Shown piece after piece: positions 44,422 through 55,444 of a DNA stretch of 64,000 nt; the stretch's first letter is position 1; each line of letters opens with the position of its first letter. The notes below the pieces were generated by a model. It saw only the letters and a list, made by a program, of their open reading frames with translations, was not told the origin of the DNA and made no database searches. The DNA is from Stomorhina lunata (lineage: Eukaryota; Arthropoda; Insecta; Diptera; Rhiniidae): contig OW121744.1 of the NCBI GenBank assembly GCA_933228675.1, positions 57,431,775-57,495,774 on the forward strand. Reading direction: 5' to 3'. Made by a program: the position numbers and the translations under genes.

Positions 44422-44724
44422 GACTCTAATCTCCACCGTGGTATAGCAGGTTAGTCTTCCGCCTAGCATACCAGAGATCCCAAGTTCGATCCATAGCCAG
44501 ACCCACTTGAAAAAATAAACTCGTAACTCAGCCAGCCACTGGTTATTGAATGTAAAACTTCTCAAAATAATGCATTTGCCGTTCGGAGCCGGAGCTCAAA
44601 ATAATGCATTTGCCGTTCGGTCCCTTTCAATGCGTCTAAAAATAGAATCGGATGCAATTCATTGTCTGAGAGAAGTACCCCTTGTTCCAATTAGAATGTC
44701 GTGAGAATTATGTATGTATGTAAC
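44422..44724 (+). mobile_element. tRNA-derived SINE, near full length
   Basis: Head CCACCGTGGTATAGCAGGTT (A-box TGGTATAGCAGG), B-box-like AGTTCGATCC at about 44484, body with 'aatgcatttgccgttcggag' (duplicated at 44573 and 44600), and tail GTATGTATG. Matches 46316-46590 and the three partial minus-strand copies at 27825, 29632 and 56788. Confidence 0.8.
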
Positions 44725-46315
44725 CTTAATCTGACAATAACATGTATCTGTAATGGTCTAATGTTTTTTGAAACACCAACCGATTTTATACGATTTTTAC
44801 GAATAAACATTATTTGCAAGATAGTAAGGCAACCTTGCACATCAAAATATTGTCCGTCTTAAATTTATCCCAGTTTCAATTTAATTCTTAAATATTACAA
44901 CTCTGTTCTTTAAATATTTTCTAAAACAGCAAGCGGCTCAGTTGTTAAAGTACATACATACAAACATTATTCAGTTTACATATTGACATATAAAATACAC
45001 ACAAACGTATAGACGAGGTTCCTTTGCATCTATTGTTGCTGATGTCCTGTCAGAATGTGTGTGTGTGTGTGTGTATTTGAATGTTTTATAGTTATACTCG
45101 TACATACATCTTTAGTATTTCTATGGGACCCAGAAGAAAAGTTTCTTCTACAATATTTTCCTTTTTTGTAGATTTTCTTTACTTTTCTATGCTGAGTTCA
45201 GCAGTTTTCTCTGTTCATGTTTATGTTGTTGCTTTTGCTGCCTCTGCTGTTGATGTTGTTGTATTTCTGCTGTTGCTTAAGTTTGAAATTTAAGTTCTTA
45301 TGTGGCATTTAAAGATCTTAAAGATTTAAAGTTTTTATTTTATTTGCCATAAGCAATTTAAGGAATTTTAGGTAAAAAGTTACAAAACAATAAAAATTTA
45401 ATGATTTTTGTTTATGGAAGCAACGAATAAAATATGTACAAAAATATTTGTGACAGTTTTCTCTTAGTGATGAGTTAAATTATTAAATTCTTTAACATTT
45501 TTCTATTGTGGTTTCTTTAAGAATAATTCGTTTATAGTTTTTTTAATGTAAATTCAACGAATATTTGTGGCAGAATTTTTTTAGGTTAAGGCTTTTTTGA
45601 CATCAAATAAAAAAAATTATTTTGAACCTTTGATTTATTTATTATTTATTGTATTTGTTTAAAAAATGCAAGCATGTATGTGTGTAGAAGGTATTTCCTT
45701 TTGGAATCAATTACTTGGGACTCCTGTAAGAATGTTGAGAGATTTTTTGAGCGTGTGTATAAAAATGTCAAGTAAAATATAGAAAAATGAATCACAGGAA
45801 GTGCCTGTCTTGTTTATTTTATTATATTCTATTTTATTTTTTATAATTTCTATTCCTTGTTCTGTCAAAGTTCGTTCTCACACTGAATGTAAATCATGAA
45901 TATCCTTCACATATGTATGAGGATATGTTTAAATTCGAGTCTGACACCAGTTCAATACATACATACATACATACACATAAGTACAGATGATTTGTTGTAT
46001 TTTATGTGAATTTTTGTGTCATTCGTTACTCATAAAAATATTCTTAATATTTCTAATTTTAAACGATCTGGTGCTCGATGGGAAGCTCTTATTGTACATC
46101 ACTAGCTGAGATGCAAAGTCTTCAATCTTCATCTAATAAAGAGTTGCTTTTGTATATCGCCGCACAGGAGCTCAGAATCAATTTTTATTGGCCAAAACCT
46201 ATATTTTTTCAGGACATAGATTCTTAAAATTTGTATGCCTTCACAAAGGAAACATATCAAAACTAAGGAAGCAGAACAATTTTGTCAAAATATTCGCTAT
46301 AGTAGGTGTGGCTTT
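44725..46315. other. Intergenic DNA with simple repeats
   Basis: (GT)n at 45056-45076; a GTTGTTGCTTTTGCTGCC-type run at 45225-45280 that reads Gln-rich on the minus strand but is soon stopped; CATA repeats at 45956-45975. Low-complexity sequence like this is common in fly introns and intergenic DNA. No gene recognised. Confidence 0.45.
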
Positions 46316-46590
46316 GTAAGCCGCCGTGGTATAGCAGGTTAGTCATCCGCCTAGTGTACCAAGTTCAATCCCCAGCTAGACCCACTTGAAAAAAAATTAA
46401 TTTTCAAAAAAAAGCGGCGGTTCATCTTATAACTCAGCTATGTAAAACTTCTCTAACTAATGCATTTGCCCTTCGGAGCCGGCGTTAAAACGCAGGTCTC
46501 TTTCAATGAGTCTACAAATAGAATCGGATGCAGCGCATTGTCTGTGAGAAGTACCACTTGTACCAATTGGAATGTTGTTGGGGAATTATA
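46316..46590 (+). mobile_element. tRNA-derived SINE
   Basis: Starts AGCCGCCGTGGTATAGCAGG, B-box-like AGTTCAATCCCC at about 46371, body with 'actaatgcatttgcccttcg' and 'tagaatcggatgcagcgcat', ending 'ccaattggaatgttgttggg'. The ATGT tail has become TATATTTATATA. Confidence 0.8.
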
Positions 46591-46697
46591 TATTTATATA
46601 TAGGCGTGACATGCTGCTAAAGGCAAAGAATTTAACTTAATTTAGAAATATAAAGAAAATTGTAATATTAATTACGATTTCTTAAAAACTATTATTA

Positions 46698-48153
46698 CAC
46701 AGGGCAACAGCAAAAATATGCTCGAGCAACCACTATAAACATTTGATGTATCATGGCTACCTTAGTACAAAAATGGTAAAATTTTTAAATTCTATGGATA
46801 GGTTTTTTTTAATTTTTTTTTTTTTTGTAAAATTGCAATTTTTTTAGATACTTTTTCACATAATTAATGATAACTCAGAAACTAATAATCGGATATTATT
46901 GAAATAAAATCAGAAAAATTAAGATTTACATTGTCTTTGATTCGTCTATATATCGCGTTTCAATCGGATCAATAGTATCAGAGTTATAATAAAAAATTTA
47001 AGAAAAAATATATTTTTTACGTAAAAATTGCAAAAATTTTTGTTTTAAAAAAAATCATGAAAAATAGAAAACGGCAAAAAAGCAACAAAACGAGATAACG
47101 ACCATAAAAATCGATTGATTATTTTCGAATTTATTCACAATTAAGTGAATTCACTCATTTTCACAAAATTTTATATTTTTGCTTGATATACGTATACAGG
47201 GTTTTTCAAATGTGTGAAATAATTGATTTTAGAATTTGAAGGAGTGCGGTCGGATTATTGTGAGATTTGGTGAGGAACTTTCACATACAAAATGTTAGCC
47301 AAATTGGACAACGCTAGGTCCTAAAGACATGTAGCTTATTGGAAAAATCATTGCGTTTGCACTAAGAACCAGAATCCACTTTTTTGCAAAAGGGGAAATA
47401 AATAGCTTTAATTTTGCAAAAACTGAAAATTTGTCAATTTTTTTCGATTTAAACACTATTTTTCAGATTTGGGGCCTATGCGCTACGTGTTAACGTTGTC
47501 CAATTCGACTAAAATTTTGTGTTTGGAAGTTTCTCACCAAATCTCACAATAATCCGACATGCACCCCTTGAAATTGGAAAATTAATTTTTTTCATACATT
47601 TGAAAACCCGTCATAATGCGTATATCAAGCAAAATACTAAAATTTTGTAAAATGAGCGAATTCACTGAATTGTGAATAATTCGAAAAAAATCAATCGATT
47701 TTTATGGTCGATATCTCATTTTGTTGCTATTATATGTCGCTATGCGATAAAATAATAAATCTGGAAGTTTTTTTTGCCGTTTTCGATTTTTCATGATTTT
47801 TTTAAAACGAAAATTTTTGCCATTTTTATGTTAAAAATATATTTTTTTCTTAAGTTTTTTATTATAAATCCGATACTATTGATCCGATTAAAACGCGATA
47901 TATAGACGAATTAAAGGCTATGTAAATCTTAATTTTTCTGATTTTTTTAATAATATCGGACTAGTAGTTTTTGAGTTATCATTAATTATTTGAAGAAACG
48001 TCTAAAAAAAATTCAATTAATAAAAAAAAAATTTTAAAATCTATCCATAGAATTTAAAAATTTTACCATTTTTGTACAAAGGTAGTCATAATACATCAAA
48101 ATTGTATAGTGGTTTTAAGAGCACATGAAATTTTTTTATTTTGTTGTGCTGTG
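46698..48153. mobile_element. Foldback element, centre-deleted copy
   Basis: Ends CACAGGGCAACAGCAAAAAT (left) and CACAGCACAACAAAATAAAA (right, inward), the same two different termini as in 32516-35132 but in opposite order, so this copy is inverted relative to that one. Arms meet near 47318 with no central gene. TTA stands on both outer edges (46695-46697 and 48154-48156), a possible 3-bp duplication. Confidence 0.75.
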
Positions 48154-48950
48154 TTATGTTATACAATCCACTTTCCCACAAATTCACTATAATCGAAATG
48201 GTTTATCTATACATTTTAAAATTTTATATAAAAATTTTCGATGACAAAACGGCTGATCTACCGTAAAATCACGAATATTGGTTTTTATTTAATAAATTTT
48301 ATTTCAGGAAATGAGAAGAAGTCTATCAATCATATTGTAAAAGATCACTTTGTTAAAAACTCACTAATAAGAGAATTAAAGAGCTTTTTGCTTTTCCTGA
48401 AAAATCAGTATTTTGCAGATAAGCCATTTTAGATATAGGCCGACGATATAAAGGCGTGGCATGCGGCTAAAGGCAAAGAATTTAAGTTAATTTATGATTT
48501 ATGAGTATTTATAATTCAGTATCTTAGGACAACAACCAGCGACAAAATTTGTATACCTGCTGTATAGAGAGCTCTAAATAAATAGTGCGACATTGAAATA
48601 GTTAAAATTGAATTATTCCTCCGTTTGGTTTGAGAAGTCCGCTGCCTTTAAAATTTGTACAATAAAAACTTAAAATCTATTGCACCCAAATCAAACTTTC
48701 AACAATCATTCACGAGTATCAAACACTTAAAATTAAGTAGATGACGTTTCAAAATAATATTTGAGCGTAAGAATTTTACGGTATTATCTGTCTCATTTAT
48801 TTAATTTCCTATTTGTTATTGAAAAGTATAGAAATGTCTCAAAAGTAATCAAAACTTGCATCATTTGTTTCTCTTTATGCAATAAAATTATTGTATTCAA
48901 GAAAGATTATATTCTTTTTAACAGGGTTAGGAATTTTATGCTCTAATGCA
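48154..48950. other. AT-rich spacer
   Basis: No gene recognised; two ORFs of about 60 residues are chance-like. 48447-48497 repeats, in the same orientation, the 50-bp sequence at 46597-46647. Confidence 0.45.
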
Positions 48951-51167
48951 CCTGTCGTCAACTTTTCTTTAGAAATGACTTCCTATCGTCAACTTTTCTA
49001 AAGAAATGTCTTCCTATCGTCAACTTTTCTATAGAAATGTCTTCCTATCGTCAACTTTTCTATAGAAATGTCTTCCTATCGTCAACTTTTCTAAAGAAAT
49101 GTCTTCCTATCGTCAATTTTACTCTAGAAATGTTTTCCTATCGTCAAATTTTTTATAGAAATGTCTTCATATCGTCAACTTTTTAATAGAAATGTCTTCC
49201 TATCGTAAACTTTTCTATAGAAATGTCTTCCCATCGTCAACTTTTCTACAGAAATGTCTTCCTATCGTCAACTTTTCTACAGAAATGTCTTCCTATCGTC
49301 AACTTTTCTCTAGAAATGTCTTCCTATCGTCAACTTTTCTTTAGAAATGTCTCTATAAATTGGTTCCTATCGCCAATTTTTATATAGAAATGTCTTCCTA
49401 TCGTCAACTTTTTAATAGAAATGTCTTCCTATCGTAAACATTTCTATAGAAATGTCTTCCCATCGTCAACTTTTCTACAGAAATGTGTTCCTATCGTCAA
49501 CTTTTCTACAGAAATGTCTTCCTATCGTCAACTTTTCTCTAGAACTGTCTTCCTATCGTCAACTTTTCTCTAGAAATATATTCTTATCGTCAACTTTTCT
49601 ACAGAAATGTCTTCCTATTGTCAACTTTTCTATAGAAATATCTTCCTATCGTCAACTTTTCTATAGAAATGTCTTCCTATCGTCAAGTTTTCCATAGAAA
49701 TGTCCTTCTATCGTCAACTTTTCTATAGAAATGTCTTCCTATCGTCAACTTTTCTATAGAAATGTCTTCCTATCGTCAACTTTTCTATAGAAATGTCTTC
49801 CTATCGTCAACCTTTTTTTATAGAAATGTCTTACTATCCTCAACTTTTTTATAGAAATGTCTTACTATCGTCAAATCTTTTATAGAAATTTCTTCCTATC
49901 GTCAACTTTTCTATAGAAATTTCTTCCTATCGTCAACTTTTCTATAGAAATGTCTTCCTGTCGTCAACTTTTCTATAGAAATGTCTTCCTGTCGTCAACT
50001 TTTCTATAGAAATGTCTTCCTGTCGTCAACTTTTCTATAGAAATGTCTTCCTGTCGTCAACTTTTCTATAGAAATGTCTTCCTGTCGTCAACTTTTCTAT
50101 AGAAATGTCTTCCTGTCGTCAACTTTTCTATAGAAATGTCTTCCTGTCGTCAACTTTTCTATAGAAATGTCTTCCTGTCGTCAACTTTTCTATAGAAATG
50201 TCTTCCTGTCGTCAACTTTTCTATAGAAATGTCTTCCTGTCGTCAACTTTTCTATAGAAATGTCTTCCTGTCGTCAACTTTTCTATAGAAATGTCTTCCT
50301 GTCGTCAACTTTTCTATAGAAATGTCTTCCTGTCGTCAACTTTTCTATAGAAATGTCTTCCTGTCGTCAACTTTTCTATAGAAATGTCTTCCTGTCGTCA
50401 ACTTTTCTATAGAAATGTCTTCCTATCGTCAACTTTTCTCTAGAAAAGTCTTCCTATCGTCAGCTTTTCTATAGAAATGTCTTCCTATCGTCAACTTTTC
50501 TCTAGAAAAGTCTTCCTATCGTCAACTTAACTAAAGAAATATATCCCTATCGTCAATTTTACTCTAGAAATGTTTTCCTATCGTCAAATTTTTTATAGAA
50601 ATGTCTTCCTATCGTCACTTTTCCTTTAGAAATGTCTTCCTATCGTCAACTTTTCTCTATAAGTTGGTTCCTATCGTCAATTTTTATAAAGAAATGTCTT
50701 CCTATCGTCAACTTTTTAATAGAAATGTCTTCCTATCGTCAACTTTTCTTTAAAAATGTCTTCCTATCGTCAACTTTTCTCTAGAATGTCTTCCTATCGT
50801 CAACTTTTCTCTGGAAATGTCTACCTATCGTCAACTTTTCTCTAGAAATGTTTTCCCATCGTCAATTTTTCTCTAAAAATGTCTTCCTTTCGCCAACTTT
50901 TCTATAGAATGTCTTCCCATCGTCAATTTTTCTCTAGAAATGTCTTCCTATCGTCAACTTTTCTCTAGAAATGTCTTCCTATCGTCAACTTTTCTATAGA
51001 AATGTCTTCCTATCGTCAACTTTTCTACAGAAATGTCTTCCCATCGTCAACTTTTCTATAGAAATGTCTTCCTATCGTCAACTTTTTATAGACATGTCTT
51101 CATATCTTCAACTTTTCTATAGAAATATCTTCCTATCGTCAACTTTTCTATAGAAATGTCTTCCTAC
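48951..51167. repeat. 31-bp minisatellite, ~71 units
   Basis: Unit ATCGTCAACTTTTCTATAG plus AAATGTCTTCCT (31 bp), repeated over 2.2 kb with point changes. Units 49951-50410 (15 in a row) carry TGTCG instead of TATCG and are otherwise almost identical, so they were amplified recently. Variant strings such as 'gtcaattttactctagaaat' occur at both 49112 and 50552, showing segmental duplication within the array. Since 31 is not a multiple of three, ORFs through it are periodic translations in all frames and not genes. There are no unique spacers, so it is not CRISPR. Confidence 0.95.
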
Positions 51168-51655
51168 TAAACAAAAGTATCTATATATGTGACTTTACAT
51201 TGTATGATTCTCATATAAAAAACCGATCATACCCATCTCCCTCAATTACTCAATTGTTCTCATAATAGCCAAGGCAAATTTGTGGAGTAGCTGAACAAAA
51301 AGTATTTTTTAAAAATTCTATTTTAATGTGCATTTGTATGTGTATATTACATATATGTATTATTTATATGTGTTGTAGTTGTGTATTATTATGAATGTTA
51401 TATATGTACGTAATCCGGCTACTTTGATTTGGAAAACGAGGATTTCAAAAAATATTTAAAAGTAATTTTTGGACTGGGTTTCCACAATTGTAAATGTTAG
51501 ATTTCAGTCATTTAGTCGTTTACCACTTGTGAAACGAATATTTATGAATTTAGAATTTATCAGTATTCTACTCGTTAAGTAGTTGGAAATGAGCGGCAAA
51601 TAAAAATTGCGTATAAATAAAATTGCAAAAACCTAAAACTAGACAGACCTTCAAG
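51168..51655. other. 5' flank of the CYP9-like gene
   Basis: About 490 bp between the minisatellite and the start codon. No other gene. It presumably holds the P450 promoter. Confidence 0.5.
51612..51619 (+). promoter_or_regulatory. Possible TATA box of the P450 gene
   Basis: TATAAATA stands 37-44 bases before the ATG; a start site about 30 bases downstream would leave a very short leader. An alternative is an initiator-like TCAGT at 51560-51564 with TATTTA about 22 bases upstream. Neither can be decided from sequence alone. Confidence 0.35.
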
Positions 51656-53406
51656 ATGTGGCTAGAGTTGATAATATTGGCAGTTATAGGCGGCACATTT
51701 TTCTACCGTTGGGTAACAAAATATTATGATTTCTTTAGGAAACGTAATATACCCTACGAGAAGCCTGTATTTTTACTAGGCACCGGCAAAGATACACTTT
51801 TCGGAATTAAACCTTTTATTAATGTAATTATGGATTTTTACAATAGACAAAATGGAATGTAAGTTGATAAATAATATTGTATAATTGTAAGAATTTTAAT
51901 TCAAATTATTATTAAATTTTAGGGTTTATGGAATTTTCGATGGTCGTAAACCGATTTATTTGGTACGAGATCCCCAATTGGTGAAGCACATAACAATTAA
52001 AGATTTTGAACACTTTGTCAATCGTCCCGGTGCCGCCGATTTAGATGGATCTGGGAATTTACTTATAAATTCGTTATTTTTTATGCAAAATGAAAGATGG
52101 CGCGATATGCGCAATACCTTAAGTCCAGCATTTACAGGCAGCAAAATGCGTCAAATGTCTAAACTAATTGCGGTTGAGATCGGAGAGTCTATGAAATATT
52201 TGAAAGATCAAATAAAGGAGAATAAAGCGGAAGAAATGGGTTTGGAATTAAATGTGAAGGATTTCACTTCACGGCTAACTGTTAATATTATAGCTTCGAC
52301 AGCCTTTGGTTTACAAATAGACTCATTCAAAAACCGGAATAATGAGTTCTTTAAAAAAGCTCAGAGGGCGGTAAACTTTACAACATGGCAACAGGTCAAG
52401 TTTATGATACAGCAACTCTTTCCAAAGGCAGCAAAGGTAGGTTTGAAATAAATTATCACCATAACAACTATTTATTACATCTTATTATATCTTATATCTT
52501 TCTTATAGATTTTGAGAATCCGAATGTTTGACCAGCATTTCGTTGATTACTTTATGCATTTGGTTTTAGATACCATGAAATATCGCGTTGAACATAATAT
52601 TCAACGTCCCGATATGATTAATCTTTTAATGGAGGCCCGAGGCATTATTCCCACAGACACACCCAAATCTCATTTTCGTGAATGGTCTGATGTCGAAGCT
52701 GTTGCCCAATGTTTTTTGTTCTTTTTCGCCGGCATGGAACCATCCTCGGCCGTTATGTGTTTTGCAGTTAACGAGCTTATGGAGCATCCCGAAGTTCAGC
52801 AAAAACTTTACGAAGAGATACAAAAAGTCAGTGAAGATCTAGAGAACGAAACAGTTTCGTATGAGACATTACAAAAAATGACCTATTTGGATAAAGTTGT
52901 TTCGGAGGTGTTGCGCAAATGGCCGGTTACTTTGATATCGGATCGTGAGTGTAACAAAGATTATGTCTATGAATCGCAAGGCAAAAAATTAGAGTTTAAA
53001 AAAGGCGACATTTTACGTATACCCATGGTAGCCATACAAAGAGATCCCAAATACTATCCTAAGCCAGATGTTTTGGACCCAGAGCGCTTTAATGAGGAAA
53101 ACAAAACACATCTTACGAGTGGTACCTATTTGCCATTTGGCTTGGGTCCTAGAATTTGTATAGGTAAGCAACTGATAAGAATTTAAATGCGGTATCTCTA
53201 GTATTATTGAAATTTGTTTTTTTTTTATATCAATTTTAGCAAATCGTTTTGCTCAAATGGAAGTTAAAGCTTTTTTGTTTCACTTATTAAGCAAATATCG
53301 TCTAGAAGCTGCTGCTAAATCAATGAGACCTTTGAAAATGAAAAAATATGGTTTTCAAGCAGTTCCGGAAAAAGGATTTTGGATTCAATTGGTGCCACGT
53401 AAATGA
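51656..53406 (+). CDS. Cytochrome P450, CYP9-like, four exons
   Basis: Exons 51656-51858, 51923-52436, 52509-53163 and 53240-53406 join into 512 codons plus TGA, the usual length for microsomal P450s; introns are 64, 72 and 76 bp with GT/AG ends. Start MWLELIILA was preferred over an upstream in-frame ATG (51623): its context is TCAAG-ATG and it opens directly with the membrane anchor (residues 2-20), so the enzyme should sit on the ER facing the cytosol. Landmarks: WRDMRNTLSPAFTGSKMRQM (helix C), FFFAGMEPSS (helix I, A313-S319), E372-V-L-R375 (ExxR), DPERF, and haem loop PFGLGPRICIA with Cys456. The closest remembered relatives are fly CYP9 enzymes, which oxidise foreign compounds. Odd: Pro317 replaces the usual Thr of AGx(D/E)T, which could alter oxygen activation. 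Introns 1-3 are unspoiled and no stop occurs, so it appears intact. The subfamily is not assigned. Confidence 0.93.
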
Positions 53407-53437
53407 TTTCTTGTATAGAACTTTTATAAGTTTTTTA

Positions 53438-53443
53438 AATAAA
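53438..53443 (+). terminator. Polyadenylation signal of the P450 gene
   Basis: AATAAA lies 32 bases after the stop codon. The composite element at 53472 begins only 28 bases further on, so transcripts should end at or inside its left terminus. Confidence 0.6.
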
Positions 53444-53471
53444 TTAAGTTAATCAGTTGTTTTTTAATTAA

Positions 53472-55327
53472 CCCAGCAAAACTTTTCATTACCAAATAAT
53501 GAGTTAAACAGCTAAACTATTGAACACGAACTACTTACTCATTTACTGTTTAAGTCATTACAATAACATGGGGATGTCATTGGAGGCAAGTACTTACCAA
53601 TTGCAGAAAAGTAATGAATTGGGTTAGCAATTGGAAAACAACAACAAAAACTTTTGTTGTTGTTGTTTTATTAAAAAAAAACATATTTTTAAACGAAATA
53701 CAAATTTTTTTTGTATGCCCCCATGGCGGCTCGAACCCAGACCCTTACGAGTGCTAGGCGGAGACTCTTCCACTGAGCTATTTCATATGTTGAAAACTTA
53801 GACGCTTATAATTAATATATACAATTTTTATTTTTAGAACCAAAATCATGTGACAATAACTTTGTTTCCCCTGATTTTTTTGCTTTGTTGTAATTTTTGG
53901 AAAAATATTTCTATATGATTTTTTGCAGAGACCGGAGATCGTTTTATTTTTTAAATCCATCAAGTATAAATATCATTGCCGATGAAAATTTATTTTCATT
54001 TCGATCGAAAAATAAAAAAAGATGGATTTATATTTGAAATATAAATATCCCTCATGATGAAAATTTTAATTATCTATAACGATAAATATCCGAACAGAAA
54101 AATATTTTATTGATTGTTTTATTTTTGAACTTCTGTTTTGACTTCGAAAAAATAAAATGTTTATGAAATTTTAAAATTTTCAACAATGAATGTATGAATG
54201 TTTACAATTTATTGCAATTTTTTAGGACATCGAAGTTAAAGATAATAGTTCTAATGGGAACTATTGGTGGTTTCTTTGATTCGCGTCGCTATTTCCAAAA
54301 ACAAAATAACTTTTAAACGTTTTAAACGCACTTAATATAACCCATTTCAATATAAAATTTGCAACAATAATTGAATTTATTGCTATTTAAACGTCCTAAA
54401 GATGTTTTATACACGGACAAATACAGAAATAAAATTTGAATTTTTTCTATCAAAATTTATTTTCATCGGATGAAAAAAGATGAAAATAATTTTGAACTGT
54501 ACTGATAAATATCCCAAACGATTTTTTTATATTTTATTTTGATCGGATTGAAAAAAGGAACAAAATTTTTGAACAAATAAAAATCATGAGGGATTTTAAA
54601 TATTTTTTTAAACTTCAATGATTGTTTTTTTATGGATTAAAACATGAAAATATTGTTTTAAAAGTATTAAAATCCGGTCTCTGATTTTTTGTAAACGTTT
54701 AATAATAGTAAACAATAAAGAAGTTTTTTTTTAATTATTTTAAAACTTAAACAATTTAAATCTTCCTTTTTGTATAAGTTTTTATATAACATTGACTCTT
54801 ACTTACTTTAATGGCCTATAGTTACAACCTGATAAGGTCAAAGTCCGAGCATACTTTAGAATTCCGTGGACCTTGATCTTGTGTAAATATTCTACAATTT
54901 TATAGGCCAAGCTGTTGTTTTATAGTCCACTGTTAAGATAAAGAATGACCAAAATATGTCTGGACTTACCAAGTTAAGACCAATCACGGTTCTGATTGGT
55001 ATCCAACATCGCCTACATAATCAAAATTAACTCATGATGGTGTTTTTTCATTACCGTGAGTTAGTTTTCCAAAATTTTTTTTACAGAAGGTAATATTTAA
55101 GTTCTTAAAATTAAAAAATCATTTAAAAAGACTTTTTTAATAAAAACAATATTAAAAAAAATTGTTGGTCTTGGTGGGATTCGAACCTGGGCCATTCAGT
55201 CCAAATTACCATTTTAATTACAAATAAGTACTTCTGTAATAACTTATTAGTTATTTGGAGGGTATGTTGTAGACATTACAAGGAAACCAGTTACCAGAGT
55301 ACTTGCCATTACCAAAGTTTTGCTGGG
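53472..55327 (+). mobile_element. Composite TIR element (CCCAG family), copy 3, interrupted
   Basis: Ends CCCAGCAAAACTTTTCATTA and (inward) CCCAGCAAAACTTTGGTAAT, flanked by AA (53470-53471, 55328-55329). It contains the antisense tRNA-Ala-like module (53714-53786), a hAT MITE (53926-54683), and an antisense SINE-like core (54800-55013) that has lost its middle. Without the MITE it is about 1.1 kb. Confidence 0.85.
53926..54683. mobile_element. hAT-type MITE
   Basis: 758 bp with inverted ends CAGAGACCGGA, flanked by a perfect 8-bp duplication ATTTTTTG (53918-53925, 54684-54691). CAG-type ends and 8-bp duplications are diagnostic of hAT. The uninterrupted target is visible in the composite copy at 62273-63588 ('gattttttgtaaatg' on the minus strand near 63140). 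Non-coding, rich in GATGAAAAT/ATTTTCATC-type inverted words. Confidence 0.9.
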
Positions 55328-55444
55328 AAGGTATACATATAAGCAAAAGTATATAATAAAAGGTCAAATTATCTTTTTAATAAATAATTTACAATAACAT
55401 TAAGACAAAACGGTCGTGGTCGAATGGCTATCAGTCGATAAAAC

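Noticed and set aside
45081..45293. 70-residue ORF, Gln-rich on the other strand
   Set aside because: Low-complexity GTT/CTG run without further coding context.
48951..51167. CRISPR-like appearance and ORFs with repeating SSYRQLFYRNVFLS peptides
   Set aside because: The units are contiguous with no unique spacers, the sequence context is animal, and a 31-bp period yields the same peptide in every frame; it is a minisatellite.
51623..51655. Upstream in-frame ATG of the P450 (MQKPKTRQTFK extension)
   Set aside because: It would put a basic stretch ahead of the membrane anchor; P450s of this type start directly with the hydrophobic anchor, and the ATG at 51656 has the better context.
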